DNA of 64,000 nucleotides from positions 151,553,830 through 151,617,829 of the forward strand of contig OY740765.1 in NCBI GenBank assembly GCA_963513935.1, in the 5' to 3' direction. Both the position numbers and the translations under genes were made by a program. The notes below the pieces were generated by a model, which was given only the letters and a program-made list of their open reading frames with translations, did not search any database and was not told where the DNA came from. Position 1 is the first letter of the stretch. Each line of letters begins with the position of its first letter. This document shows, one piece after another, positions 54,960 through 64,000 of this stretch. The stretch comes from Aphrophora alni. Its lineage: Eukaryota; Arthropoda; Insecta; Hemiptera; Aphrophoridae.

Positions 54960-56985
54960 TAGGTAATCCCGCAGTAGACACGATTATGCATGTATTTTAT
55001 TTCATATTTACGAGTGCGTGTTTTGGTATCACTTCTTCTTTCTAATTACGTAGTCAGTGGTGTTTATTGCGTCTGTATGCATAACTGACAAACTGTAGTG
55101 ATTGCGTAACGGACAGTGGGTTTTACCGAAACACCAATTTGCACGAAATGTTTTTTTTTTCCCGAAAGAAATTTATTAAGATCCTTTTGGGTAAGTTTTG
55201 AAATTGAAATTTTTCTCGATAACTATTCGGCCGATTATCAAGTTTTTGGCACAAAATTGGAAATTAACAATGTGTTGGTCGTGACTAATACGTGTTTAAA
55301 ATTTCCGAAGTTCGATTGATGAAATTTACAAATCAGCTGTATATTTCATGTAAGTGTAAACTAATAACAATTAAATTTACAATTATAATAAAAACTGACT
55401 GATAAGATTACATTAAAATTCATTTGAGATTAGTTACCCGACTCTAGATTCATGGAAGCTTATTATTAAAATATATATAATTTCTATTGTGACACATACA
55501 GACTAAATGATAGCCTATGTTGTAATCTTGTAGATCAGATTAGCCCACACAATCTTACACAAATTCTCTTGGGAAACAATTTTCAATTCGAAAACAAAGT
55601 ATGCTGTTTTTGTACGACACCCAGTTTTTAATTATGACAACCAGTTTCTAAATTTATTAAGTAAGAAACTTTCTTAGTTTTACCTTCTATGTCACACCAT
55701 TACGGTTTTTAAAGGTCAAGAAGACAAAATGTTTTTGAGAATTGAAGACGACTATTAATTAAAGAGTCCCTAGAACGGATATTTCTTTCATTGCAACATT
55801 ATGTTCTTTAAAACAAATGTATAAGAGTGTAAACAGAGCTCTGAATAAATCCTGACATTCCTTGTGTTTATCATTTGAAAATGTCTCCAGACCAATGCGA
55901 AAAAGTATAACATTAATCCCGACAGGAAAGGTTAGAAAACATCCATAATCCTGATCTTGACGTAAACCTTAAGATTACATAGTCGGCCACCTACAGCTGT
56001 GTATGATGCAACTGTATTTTTTTATGTACATAACATATACAAAAGTATCATATAAAGGAGGGTTTGGGCAATTTTTAAAGTTTGCTATCATTTCCAAAGA
56101 TTATAAATATTATTAAAAACTTATCAAGAATGTAAATCGAATCAGAAAAAATTATTTAAAAATCAACATAAAAGCAAATACTGGATAAAAAAAACGAATA
56201 ATGATAATAATTTATACATAACAACTGTTCTACTTTATGAGGGTTATTGTGGAAAGCTTGAAAAAAAAATGAATACTATTAGAAATATATATTTTATCCC
56301 CAAGACAATCATATGTAGTTCGGCGAATTGTAGCGCTCCACGCCAAATACCGTATGCAATGATAACATCATGATTTTAAACCTTTACATTCTGTCTGCAA
56401 TAATAGGTTTCTCCTTAAATCTGTATGGTAGATAGCATAAACAATTCAAAATCATAACAAGGGGATGTAGCAAAGATTTATTATTAATAATGTTATTTTT
56501 ATTAAAATCAAATAGAACCCTAAACAATATAAAAATCTCAACTCAACCGAGGGATCCTGTGGGTTCGAAGTCAGATCAAACTTCACTTCACCATTCCTAT
56601 TATAAATTGAGAAAATACAGTATTGTAATAGCTTCAAGGTCTGAAGTGAACAAGAGTTGGTTTAGAGAAGAAATATGTAGATCCAGTAAGGGTACTTCTG
56701 GGTTGCCAAACATAGATCCAATTATTCTATTAATACTTCTTAAATCTCTTTATTTGGTCAAGCTGTAAATACAGTCGTAGAAATCTTTACAGCGAGTTAA
56801 AGCTCTCAACTGGTTTTTCCAAAGTCGAGACTAAGTTAAATCCTCTGCTTTGTCGTTTTCGTACGTGGAATTTGTAGATCCGCTCCATTTCATCAAAATT
56901 CAAAGGCCTATTTTCAAAGAAACAATATTAAAACAATTTATTTTATTTTTGTAACTTCCACTATTTATTAGTCTAGCCGACCAAT
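54960..56985. other. Non-coding, nothing firm
   Basis: No gene supported. The 92-codon frame at 56490-56768 (TQPRDPVGSKSDQTSLHHSY) matches nothing I know. GGGTTCGAAGTC at about 56558 resembles a pol III B box, but no A box or tRNA fold accompanies it. Confidence 0.4.
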
Positions 56986-56989
56986 GGTT

Positions 56990-57135
56990 TCGCCTACTAA
57001 GGCATTGACGAGGCTGTACTACAGAGTACAGACTGAAGAAAATGAAATTCAGAGATGATGTATGGTGGGAGTTAGATACAATGAAGGAAAGGGTGGGGAA
57101 ATACCATAGGAACAATACAGAATGGGAAAACCAGT
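56990..57135 (+). pseudogene. Possible LINE endonuclease-RT linker fragment
   Basis: The plus strand gives KKMKFRDDVWWELDTMKERV with GKYHRNN (about 57036-57115). The WWxxxLxxxxxxVxxxxR pattern is the usual linker between the endonuclease and RT domains of Jockey/R1-type LINEs (PWWNxELxxLRKxVRRxRRxY). Nothing else of a LINE is readable nearby, so this is weak. Confidence 0.35.
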
Positions 57136-57179
57136 TAATTATTGTTCTAGGTACAGACAACTTCCTTAGGTTTTACTAA

Positions 57180-57785
57180 GGAAGAATTATACAAATCTAA
57201 TCGATCATTTGAACTAGATTAGGATTATAGTACCTTTTTTTTTTTTTTTTTTAACTTCTAGGCTCTCCAAAGCATTCAATTTCCTACCTAGGTACCTTTA
57301 TTGTCAAAATGTAAGAATCTTTGGTATCAGTAATGAAAAAAAAAAGTATATTTTCAAGATAAAATGTACAAATATGTAAGGACTCTAAACTTTATTGTAA
57401 ATAAAATCTACTTTATATTCGAGAGAAGTAAATAACCATAAAAATATTTAATGTAAAACGTTTTGTTGGCCCTAAAACAGGGCTTATGCGTACTGTTTTA
57501 TAGATATATGATTATTTAACTGTAGAAATGCGTTTTCACAATGTCGAGACCTTGTCAATTTGCTTTCTCTTATCCGAAGATAGTCTTCACATTTCGATAA
57601 AAATTTTCGATTTGTTTTCAAACATACACAAATTGCTTGATTAATAGTATTAGATATTTTGGAGACAAATAATTATAATCAACGAATATAACTTTAGGAT
57701 CTGTATTTTGAGTTTTTGACACCCCCTCCAATTAATTGCTTGGAAATCGAGTTAAATAACTGACTTAAGTCTCTCTACTTAGCTG
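57180..57785. other. Non-coding, nothing recognised
   Basis: Contains a T run at 57235-57252. No gene supported. Confidence 0.4.
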
Positions 57786-57789
57786 TTCA

Positions 57790-58085
57790 AATAATGGCTC
57801 CATTTCAAATAGCGGATGATTTGAATCTCAAAATGTTCATCTCGGGTAAATTCAGGAGAAAAAAGTTCTCTTAAAAAAGGCATTTCTCTTTTTGCTAATT
57901 GTATAGAGGAAATCTGTCTCAATATTTCTATCTCTTACTAATAAACAAACCAACTTAAACTGTGCCCAGACTTTCTCACATATCCATTCACAAAACGAAG
58001 TGCTAACAAAAACAAATACTTAATCTATCAAACAAAGTGTAGGTATCACTAATACTTGAGACAAACAAAAGGACAATCTTTTTTT
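57790..58085 (-). repeat. ~300-bp repeat, left inverted partner
   Basis: Reverse-complement match of 59475-59790. Reversed blocks: GAACATTTTGAGATTCAAAT, ATTAGCAAAAAGAGAAATGC, TTCGTTTTGTGAATGGATAT with GTGAGAAAGTC, and TTTGATAGATTAAGTATTTG, each with a close counterpart in the partner. Confidence 0.8.
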
Positions 58086-59474
58086 TTTATTGCTGAGTAT
58101 TCCTCCATTTATTTTCTTCCTCATCAACTCTTACAAAATATTTTTTACGATTTATTTAAATAAACGCTTCGCTTGTGTCATAAACTCGCCATGAATCTAA
58201 ATCTCATTTAATTAAAATACAATTTTAAATGACGGCAACGAAAATTAATTTTACATTTTTCCTAATTGTTCACAAGCAGTTATTTTACTTGTGATTTTGC
58301 ATTCAGTTGAGGCTATGGCAGTCTAAGACGCTTTTCATTGTCCATTTCAGTTTTTCCCCGGTAACTAATGAACCTATATTGTAGAAACGAAGGGAACAAA
58401 TATTTTTAATTACTTTTGGCTTTGATTGGTATCTACAAATCACAGTGATTTTTTAGAGTTGGTAAAGCGGTTGTCCACTGTTACACTTGTGAACAGGGAA
58501 ATATTGGGAAATGATAGAAAATTACAATACAATAATAAAAATTGCATTCTCTGAAAAACATTACTTCTGATGTTATCAGTACAGCGAGAACTGTCGTTAC
58601 AAATATTCTTTTGTATTATTATTGACGGTCAATTTTGTGTTTTTATTACAAAATTAATTTAAATTTTCGACAAGAAAAAGTAAATATTATGTAAGTATTC
58701 TTGCCTAACATTTGGAGATTAGCAAGAATGCAAAACTGTTCTAAATGATTTGGAAAATTTGTGATTGCACAAATAGCAAAGTGTTGTATCAAGAGTTTCA
58801 CATTTAACTTCTTTGCTACTTGATGACATTTTATCTTATAAAATTTACTAATTTACTAAGCTTACAAAACACTGCGAGAGTTAATAGTGAGAACTCGATG
58901 ATAATCATAATGTTGAAATCACAATGACATAATTACAAACAAACACTTACGTCTTAGCTTCAGAGTATCGATAGGTTAGCGATTCCCTGATCTGTGATTC
59001 TCTCACAGAGATCGTAATATCACTTACATTGTTTTGAAGAAATTGTAAACAAGTTGATGGGCGCCATCGTGTTACTTACTCAGTCCCACCATACAATGTA
59101 AAATAAGCATATCCTCTAAATGTAATGCTCAAAAGTGGGAAATGTTAAATTTTATTGGTAGATCAAAGGTCGTTTCGTTCGTGTCAGTGTCTCAGCCCTA
59201 GGGGCTCGAAGTTGTACATATTATGAGAGTTAGCCACCACTCTATATATTCGTGTCGGTGACTCAGCCATGGATGTCTAAAATATAAATATACGAATACA
59301 AATTTCCTTGGGAGGTTTTAAAGTTTAATTCCATTTTAATGAAATGGGATTTAGATTTAGGTTGCGTTTATGACACAAGCTATGAAAGCATAGCATATAT
59401 TTAAATATATAAATTTTTTAAATACAATTTTTTCCAAAACTTTATGAGGAAAATAAATGTGTAAAAGAGTACCT
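58086..59474. other. Non-coding DNA between the inverted partners
   Basis: No transposase or other coding signal was found. 59160-59275 holds GTTCGTGTCAGTGTCTCAGC and TTCGTGTCGGTGACTCAGCC, reverse-complement relatives of the CCGACACGAGCG block of the 9.1-kb repeat, so a partial inverted copy of that family may lie here. Confidence 0.45.
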
Positions 59475-59790
59475 AAGAATTTTTTTTTTCTGTCAAGTAT
59501 TATAGATGTACAGTATTTTTTTTTTTTTTTTTTGATAGATTAAAATAAATGTTTTTCTTAGTACATCGTTTTGTGAATGGGTACGTGAGAAAATCTGTGC
59601 ACTGTTTATTTGCAATGTGAGTTTGTCTGTTAGGAGACAGAAATACCGAGATACGATTAGCAAAAAGGAAATGGCTTTTGCATGCAAACATTTAATTTCC
59701 TGGATTTATCTTATAATGAACATTTTGAGATCCAAATCATCCTCTATTTGAGACGAAGCCTTTAGGGAGTAATTCGGTAGAAAGATATGA
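59475..59790 (+). repeat. ~300-bp repeat, right inverted partner
   Basis: Counterpart of 57790-58085: TTTGATAGATTAAAATAAAT, CATCGTTTTGTGAATGGGTA with CGTGAGAAAATCTGTGCAC, ACGATTAGCAAAAAGGAAAT, and GAACATTTTGAGATCCAAAT with CATCCTCTATTTGAGACG. A T run at 59517-59534 interrupts it. Confidence 0.8.
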
Positions 59791-60950
59791 AACATAATTC
59801 TACACCAAAATTTTGTCTTTTTTTTGTAATTTTTTATTTGTAAATTTTATCTAGAGTACATACCCATGTACTTGATGTACTTACCATGTTGGTTTTGTTC
59901 ATGCTAACTTTCTATCACTGGGTGCTCTCTCAAGTGTACTCTGTCCGGTCATAATATTTGTTTAACACTTGCATTCTAACCGTGATTAGGTCAGTATTGT
60001 ATGTTCAGATTATTTTGTGTGTTTTAAGTATATAAAATAACAACTTTTGTTTAAAAATTTCATACTATAGTATATAAAAACTGATAATTCATGTTTATTT
60101 CAATGTTGATTGTTAAATAATTTGTCTCTAAATCGTCCTAAGTAATTAATCTTAATGATTTTGACTTTTTATTAAAATCTATATTACATAGCTAAATATA
60201 AAATTGTGTATGCTCTCAATCCCTCTTTACCAGTGCAGGAAATCCCAGGAAACAGTGCACAAAGTTTCTGATCTGTCTCATACAGAACTAGCGTATATAA
60301 CTTGCGGATATTTTTCAGTATTGTGTTTTTAATGAGATACAAAACATGAAACTTTGAACCTATGTGGGAGTATTTGCTTCAGGCTATTTTATGACAGCAT
60401 TGTTCTGGTTTTAAGCGACCTTCATTTTATCGTTGTAATTATAATACTGTATATAAATTACAATCTTCCAGTTGTAAGTGGCGACACCATAGTAATGAAT
60501 GTCCACCGATCCCACCAATCAGAGTACCACTATTGTCTGTGTACAGGGTGTGGCTGAAAAATATAGGTTAACTTCGGGAGCTTGTCTTTTTAGTTAAAAT
60601 TAAAAACACATTTCCTGTAAACATTTTTCCAAACAAACTACATTTTCTATTTTTGTGTTTTTTACTACATCTATAATTGTAGAAGTGGACAAAATATAGA
60701 GGTCCTGATTTGGTTATCTCTTTTCTTAGGTAACCAAAATGGAAGGCTTTATTTTGTAAATTTTCAAAATACCGGACATGTAAAATTTGCATTGTCAAAT
60801 ACCTCGAAAGAGTAAATTTTACATCAATATTATTTTATGTAGAGTTAATTTTGGAATTAGGTATGTATTAAAAATGGAGATTTTGTGTTATACTTGTATA
60901 ATATTTTAAACGTAAAATCACACATAGATCTTTCCAGGGCCATTAAAAGA
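59791..60950. other. Non-coding, nothing firm
   Basis: No gene supported. TACAGGGTGTGGCTGAAAAA at 60542-60561 looks like the CAGGGTG end of some DNA transposons, but no inverted partner was found. Confidence 0.4.
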
Positions 60951-60954
60951 GAAA

Positions 60955-60975
60955 GGAGAGAGAGGGAGAGAGAGG

Positions 60976-61067
<92 letters not shown>
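60955..61067 (+). repeat. (AG)n microsatellite
   Basis: About 113 bp of AG repeats with a few GGG interruptions at the 5' end. The Arg-Glu repeat frame through it is not a gene. Confidence 0.98.
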
Positions 61068-61069
<2 letters not shown>

Positions 61070-61279
61070 AACTCGGAAGTTGAGCTTGTCACTTCTGGGT
61101 TTATATTTATCAGTACTTTTCTAACAATTTACTGAGTAACGTTTAAGTGCTTATGTTGAGAGGGGGGACTTTTAGATTTTTAGCTGTAATTTCTTCTCTT
61201 TATGAAAGTTTAAAACAGCCCACGTAGGCTGTAGTATATAATACACCAAGTAAGATAATTTCCTGATGGACATTGAAAC

Positions 61280-61488
61280 ATGCACTATGACATATCCAAC
61301 AATTTCTCCTCCGTTAATAATAATCGCCTTCCCCATATGGTAGCGTTCCTCAAAAAACCGGTTTCCTCAAATTTTTGAATAACCTGCTGCTCTGCGATAC
61401 TTCGGTCTCCGGAGAATATGATTGAAATCGTTATTGAACATTTTACAAACGTCCACCACACTGAATGTTCTACTAGGAACCTTCTCAT
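61280..61488 (-). pseudogene. Tc1-type transposase N-terminal fragment
   Basis: Minus-strand frame ending at 61285 reads IAEQQVIQKFEETGFLRNAT then WGRRLLLTEEKLLDMS. The usual insect Tc1-type N-terminus reads VxxLVKKFEETGSVxxxxxxGRxRxLTEEKxxDI, at the junction of the two helix-turn-helix motifs, so the match is good over about 40 residues. No catalytic domain follows in the lower coordinates, where the (AG)n run lies. Likely a 3'-deleted relic. Confidence 0.6.
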
Positions 61489-61499
61489 AGGTTCAGGTT

Positions 61500-62156
61500 A
61501 TTGAGTATGAGGGAATCCTGAGGTACAAAAGCTGAATATATTCATGGTTAGATCCATCTTTTTCATCTATCTTATAAAATTATAAGAGCAAGTCACTTGT
61601 TAAGCTCCAACATTGACGCTTAGAGTATTCGAGGACTAGTGTCTTCTATTTTATACTCACAATTTGATTAGGTGATAATGACAGAGATAGTTTTTTCGCC
61701 TTCAAATCACAAAAAAAACTCCCAAGAGATAAAATTATTATCACAGAACACGATTTTTCTCGGTAGCCGACCGCCAGGATTAGAGGACCACTCTCAGCAT
61801 CTGTTGTCCTTAATTCTAACTATCTGTAGCCAGATTTAAATTACCAGTAGGCATTATTTGCCTGAAACTAATTAAAAATAATTTGACATATAAAGTAATT
61901 TTAAGTTGCACCACGATCTTTACTATTCTGTACTAAGGAAGTGTGTATTGGTGTGCTGTTGAAAGTTACATAACCTAGATGTGTAAATGACGAATGTTAC
62001 TGCGTTTGATTTAGATAAATATAGATTATAGTTGCATAACAGGGAGTTTGAGTCAATGCAATATAATTGCTTATACCAATGTTTTCATAGCATTTACATT
62101 GTTTTGCTCGTTTTTACTTTTAGGAATAAACCTTAGGGGTTTACTATAGTGGGAAA
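61500..62156. other. Non-coding, nothing recognised
   Basis: No gene supported between the Tc1-type fragment and the Merlin-type element. Confidence 0.4.
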
Positions 62157-62375
62157 GAGCTTAGGGTAATTATATAGCAGACCTGCCTCACTTCAAAATC
62201 AATTTTTATGGGTTTTATTCGTCAAATAAATGTTGGAAAAATATTTTATTATCGAAAAAAAGTGTCGGAAAGATGATTACATAATACAATAGTACAATTA
62301 CACAAGTAGTTTTTTCGTGAAAAAATTAACTCTGTGTTATCTTTCATACTCATGACATTCACTTCAATAAACGTA

Positions 62376-62395
62376 CGGAAGGTTTGGCCAGGTGG

Positions 62396-62429
<34 letters not shown>

Positions 62430-62478
62430 CCACCTATACCACCTATATATATATATAGCAACCTGGCCAAACCTTTCG
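62376..62478. repeat. Hairpin with TA-rich loop inside the Merlin element
   Basis: CGGAAGGTTTGGCCAGGT (62376-62393) is inverted at 62461-62478 (17 of 18). Between lie TA runs and ACCACCTATACCACCTATAT. It marks the place where the N-terminal and central transposase coding DNA is missing and may itself be a nested palindromic insertion. Confidence 0.85.
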
Positions 62479-62497
62479 TGACATATAATAATACAGC

Positions 62498-62749
62498 CCT
62501 ACATATGCGTACACTGAAGCACATACGCAGACAATTGAACGTCAATGGAGGGAGGTGCGAGGAAATGTGCCGCGATATGGAAATTCAAAACAACATTTCC
62601 ATGGCCATATAGCCGAATTTATGTTTAAGAGAAAGTACAATGAGTATAATACTCGTTTTCATCATTTATGGCGAATTACGAGTGAAATACATTTAAATTC
62701 AATAAATTCCTCATCTACTGAATTTGCAGCAGAATTTGACTCTGATTAA
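62498..62749 (+). pseudogene. Merlin/ISXO2-type transposase C-terminal fragment
   Basis: One uninterrupted frame to the stop at 62747. It starts TYAYTEAHTQTIERQWREVR and continues through NVPRYGNSKQHFHGHIAEF and FKRKYNEYNTRFHHLWRI to an acidic SSSTEFAAEFDSD end. HTQTIERQW matches the conserved HTNTIExxWxxxR of IS1595/Merlin transposases, whose Glu is the last member of the DDE triad and is kept. HxAEFMFKRKY matches the usual YLxEFxWRxxx block. About 84 codons of a roughly 300-residue protein remain; the zinc-binding N-terminus and the two catalytic Asp are gone. There is no start codon of its own. The absence of frameshifts fits the high TIR identity. Confidence 0.85.
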
Positions 62750-62909
62750 GATTTTCTTGTGTAATCTTGTGAAATTATGTAATGTAATCATCTTTCCGAC
62801 AGTTTTTTTCGATAGTAAAATATTTTTCCAACATTTATTTGACGAATAAAACCTTTAAAAATTGATTTTGAAGTGAGGCAGCTCTGCTATATAATTACCG
62901 AGCTTAGCA

Positions 62910-64000
62910 ATCTAGCTTGGATACAATAGAACCTAGTTGGATTTACAACTTTTTTCGTGCAGACTTAGGTTAGATTCCTCCCTTTAATTTTTTTACCGGG
63001 TCTCTTTTGACCAACTATGATCTGTTTCAGATCTCACTAGAGTATTTCAGGACTAGGTTAAAAAAAAATTTATTGTCTTTTGTTGATATTTGTATAAAGC
63101 TATGATGACCGAAAGGATTTTCACCCTTGAAAAACAAGGGTAAAAAAACAACGAGGAATCAAAAACTGTGCAAGAGTATTGCACTCACTTTCTCAGACAC
63201 CAAATACTATTTAAGCTCATAGTTTAAAAAAGAAGCAAGATTTTCTCAAAATTTTGAAAAATATTGACAAACTTTTGATTGGGAAAGTTTACATATTGCC
63301 CAAACAATTCGCTGTTGAAAACATAATACAATAATTCTAAATTTACCTTTACCGGTTTTAGAGTTTCTATTTCATCTTTCACCTTAAACGACATTGTTTG
63401 TTGGGAGTCAGGGGGGCGAAGTTCTAATACTAAATAAAGCGTGCTAGTGCTACTGTACTAACATGTTGTAAACCGGACATTCACGGCTAAAGTCTCGATA
63501 TAAACCTAACGATCAACACAGCCAGCTTATCTGATGAACTAACAGTAATATTTTCACTAACATAATAATTACACACAATAGCCCATACATAAAACAGAAC
63601 AAAACATGATTCAACAAAGAGAATGGCCAGGAGGCCTATCCTTGGCCAGTATATACATATTTAATATATTATCGATAAATTCACTAGTGGTCATAACAAT
63701 GTAGTTTGATCGGGTCAAATTTGCCATGCATTATAAAACAAAAACACAATTAGAAACTAAACAACACATCCTACTTGACACATCTGCTCTTGATAAGTCA
63801 CACTCAAGCGACTTGCGCGTTAGCTTAAAAAGGGAAACAATCAATTTACGAACGGTAGGCAATCTGCAACACTCGAGTGAAACCTAAAAAATGTAACTCT
63901 TATTAGAAAGGCATCACATTACTCGAGCTTCAGAATTTGTGGACGTTTCACGATTATTCTCCATCTACTGACTCCCACATCCTTAAATCTTCCTCCACGT
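62910..64000. other. Non-coding, nothing recognised
   Basis: No gene supported. 63370-63540 is less AT-rich but shows no readable domain. 63150-63185 carries, inverted, the GAGAAAGTGAGTGCAATA phrase related to the 30.3-kb array. Confidence 0.4.

Larger units (their letters stand above)
62165..62899 (+). mobile_element. Merlin-type DNA transposon, internally deleted
   Basis: A 735-bp element with 118-bp terminal inverted repeats, 62165-62282 and 62782-62899, differing at about five positions (roughly 96% identical), starting GGTAATTATATAGCAG. It is flanked by an exact 8-bp direct duplication, GAGCTTAG, at 62157-62164 and 62900-62907. Merlin (IS1016/IS1595-like) elements make 8-9 bp duplications, and the core encodes the C-terminus of a Merlin/ISXO2-type transposase, so structure and protein agree. 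Most of the transposase has been lost and replaced by a hairpin with TA repeats. The similar TIRs suggest fairly recent movement compared with other elements here, using a transposase from another copy. Confidence 0.92.

Noticed and set aside
56550..56590. tRNA or tRNA-derived SINE from GGGTTCGAAGTC
   Set aside because: No A box, no cloverleaf and no second copy; one B-box-like string is expected by chance.
60542..60561. Terminal repeat of a DNA transposon (CAGGGTGTGGCTGAA)
   Set aside because: No inverted partner could be found within several kb.
60885..61124. 79-codon plus-strand frame with a long Arg-Glu repeat
   Set aside because: It is the translation of the (AG)n microsatellite; no start context or conserved flanks.

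Overview
This is an AT-rich window (long A, T, TA and AG runs, one 200-base run of Ns) of animal nuclear DNA. The relics all belong to families common in insects: Tc1/mariner-type, Merlin-type and GCGGQNKN/HSFxxxDRxFG-type DNA transposases, several non-LTR (LINE) reverse transcriptases, and a GIY-YIG endonuclease of Penelope type. A short TTAGG run (the usual insect telomere unit) also fits. An insect, perhaps a hemipteran, is the best guess, but no host gene fixes the taxon. I found no intact host protein-coding gene, rRNA, tRNA or CRISPR. The window reads as an intergenic or large-intron graveyard of mobile elements.

Layout. 0.6-1.75 kb: two abutting LINE RT fragments. 2.8-4.26 kb: a TIR-bounded DNA transposon with a broken transposase. 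6.2-9.5 kb: two copies of a dispersed repeat flanking a LINE RNase H/tail relic. 10.5-11.1 kb: a foldback element. 12.5-14.2 kb: minus-strand LINE relics. 15.4-15.8 kb: a 53-bp minisatellite beside a TATA-type promoter candidate. 16.9-18.2 kb: two more minus-strand RT fragments. 20.2-21.4 kb: a Tc1/mariner-like relic. 21.9-22.2 kb: a GIY-YIG relic beside the N gap. 28.5-32.3 kb: a nest of minus-strand relics, in which a mariner transposase seems split by a second transposon that itself carries an insert. 32.36-32.98 kb: an element with iterated 15-bp inverted ends. 34-36.8 kb: two copies of a hairpin-bearing repeat around a 157-bp tandem array. 38.9-39.4 kb: a second copy of the 1-kb LINE tail. 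40.5-45.8 kb: paired inverted and direct repeats around a Tc1/mariner-like relic. 48.2-50.7 kb: a LINE RT fragment, then a 2.2-kb transposon with ~480-bp inverted ends and a decayed DDE transposase. 51.9-52.7 kb: an 0.8-kb palindrome. 53.7-54.8 kb: hairpins and a 106-bp tandem array. 57.8-59.8 kb: a pair of ~300-bp inverted repeats. 61.3 kb: a transposase N-terminus. 62.16-62.91 kb: a complete-ended Merlin-type element with 118-bp TIRs and an 8-bp target duplication.

No pathway or operon is present. The relationships are those of nested insertion, internal deletion and decay. Protein reading frames were worked out by eye from the sequence and compared with remembered family motifs, so family names are inferences and most edges are approximate.
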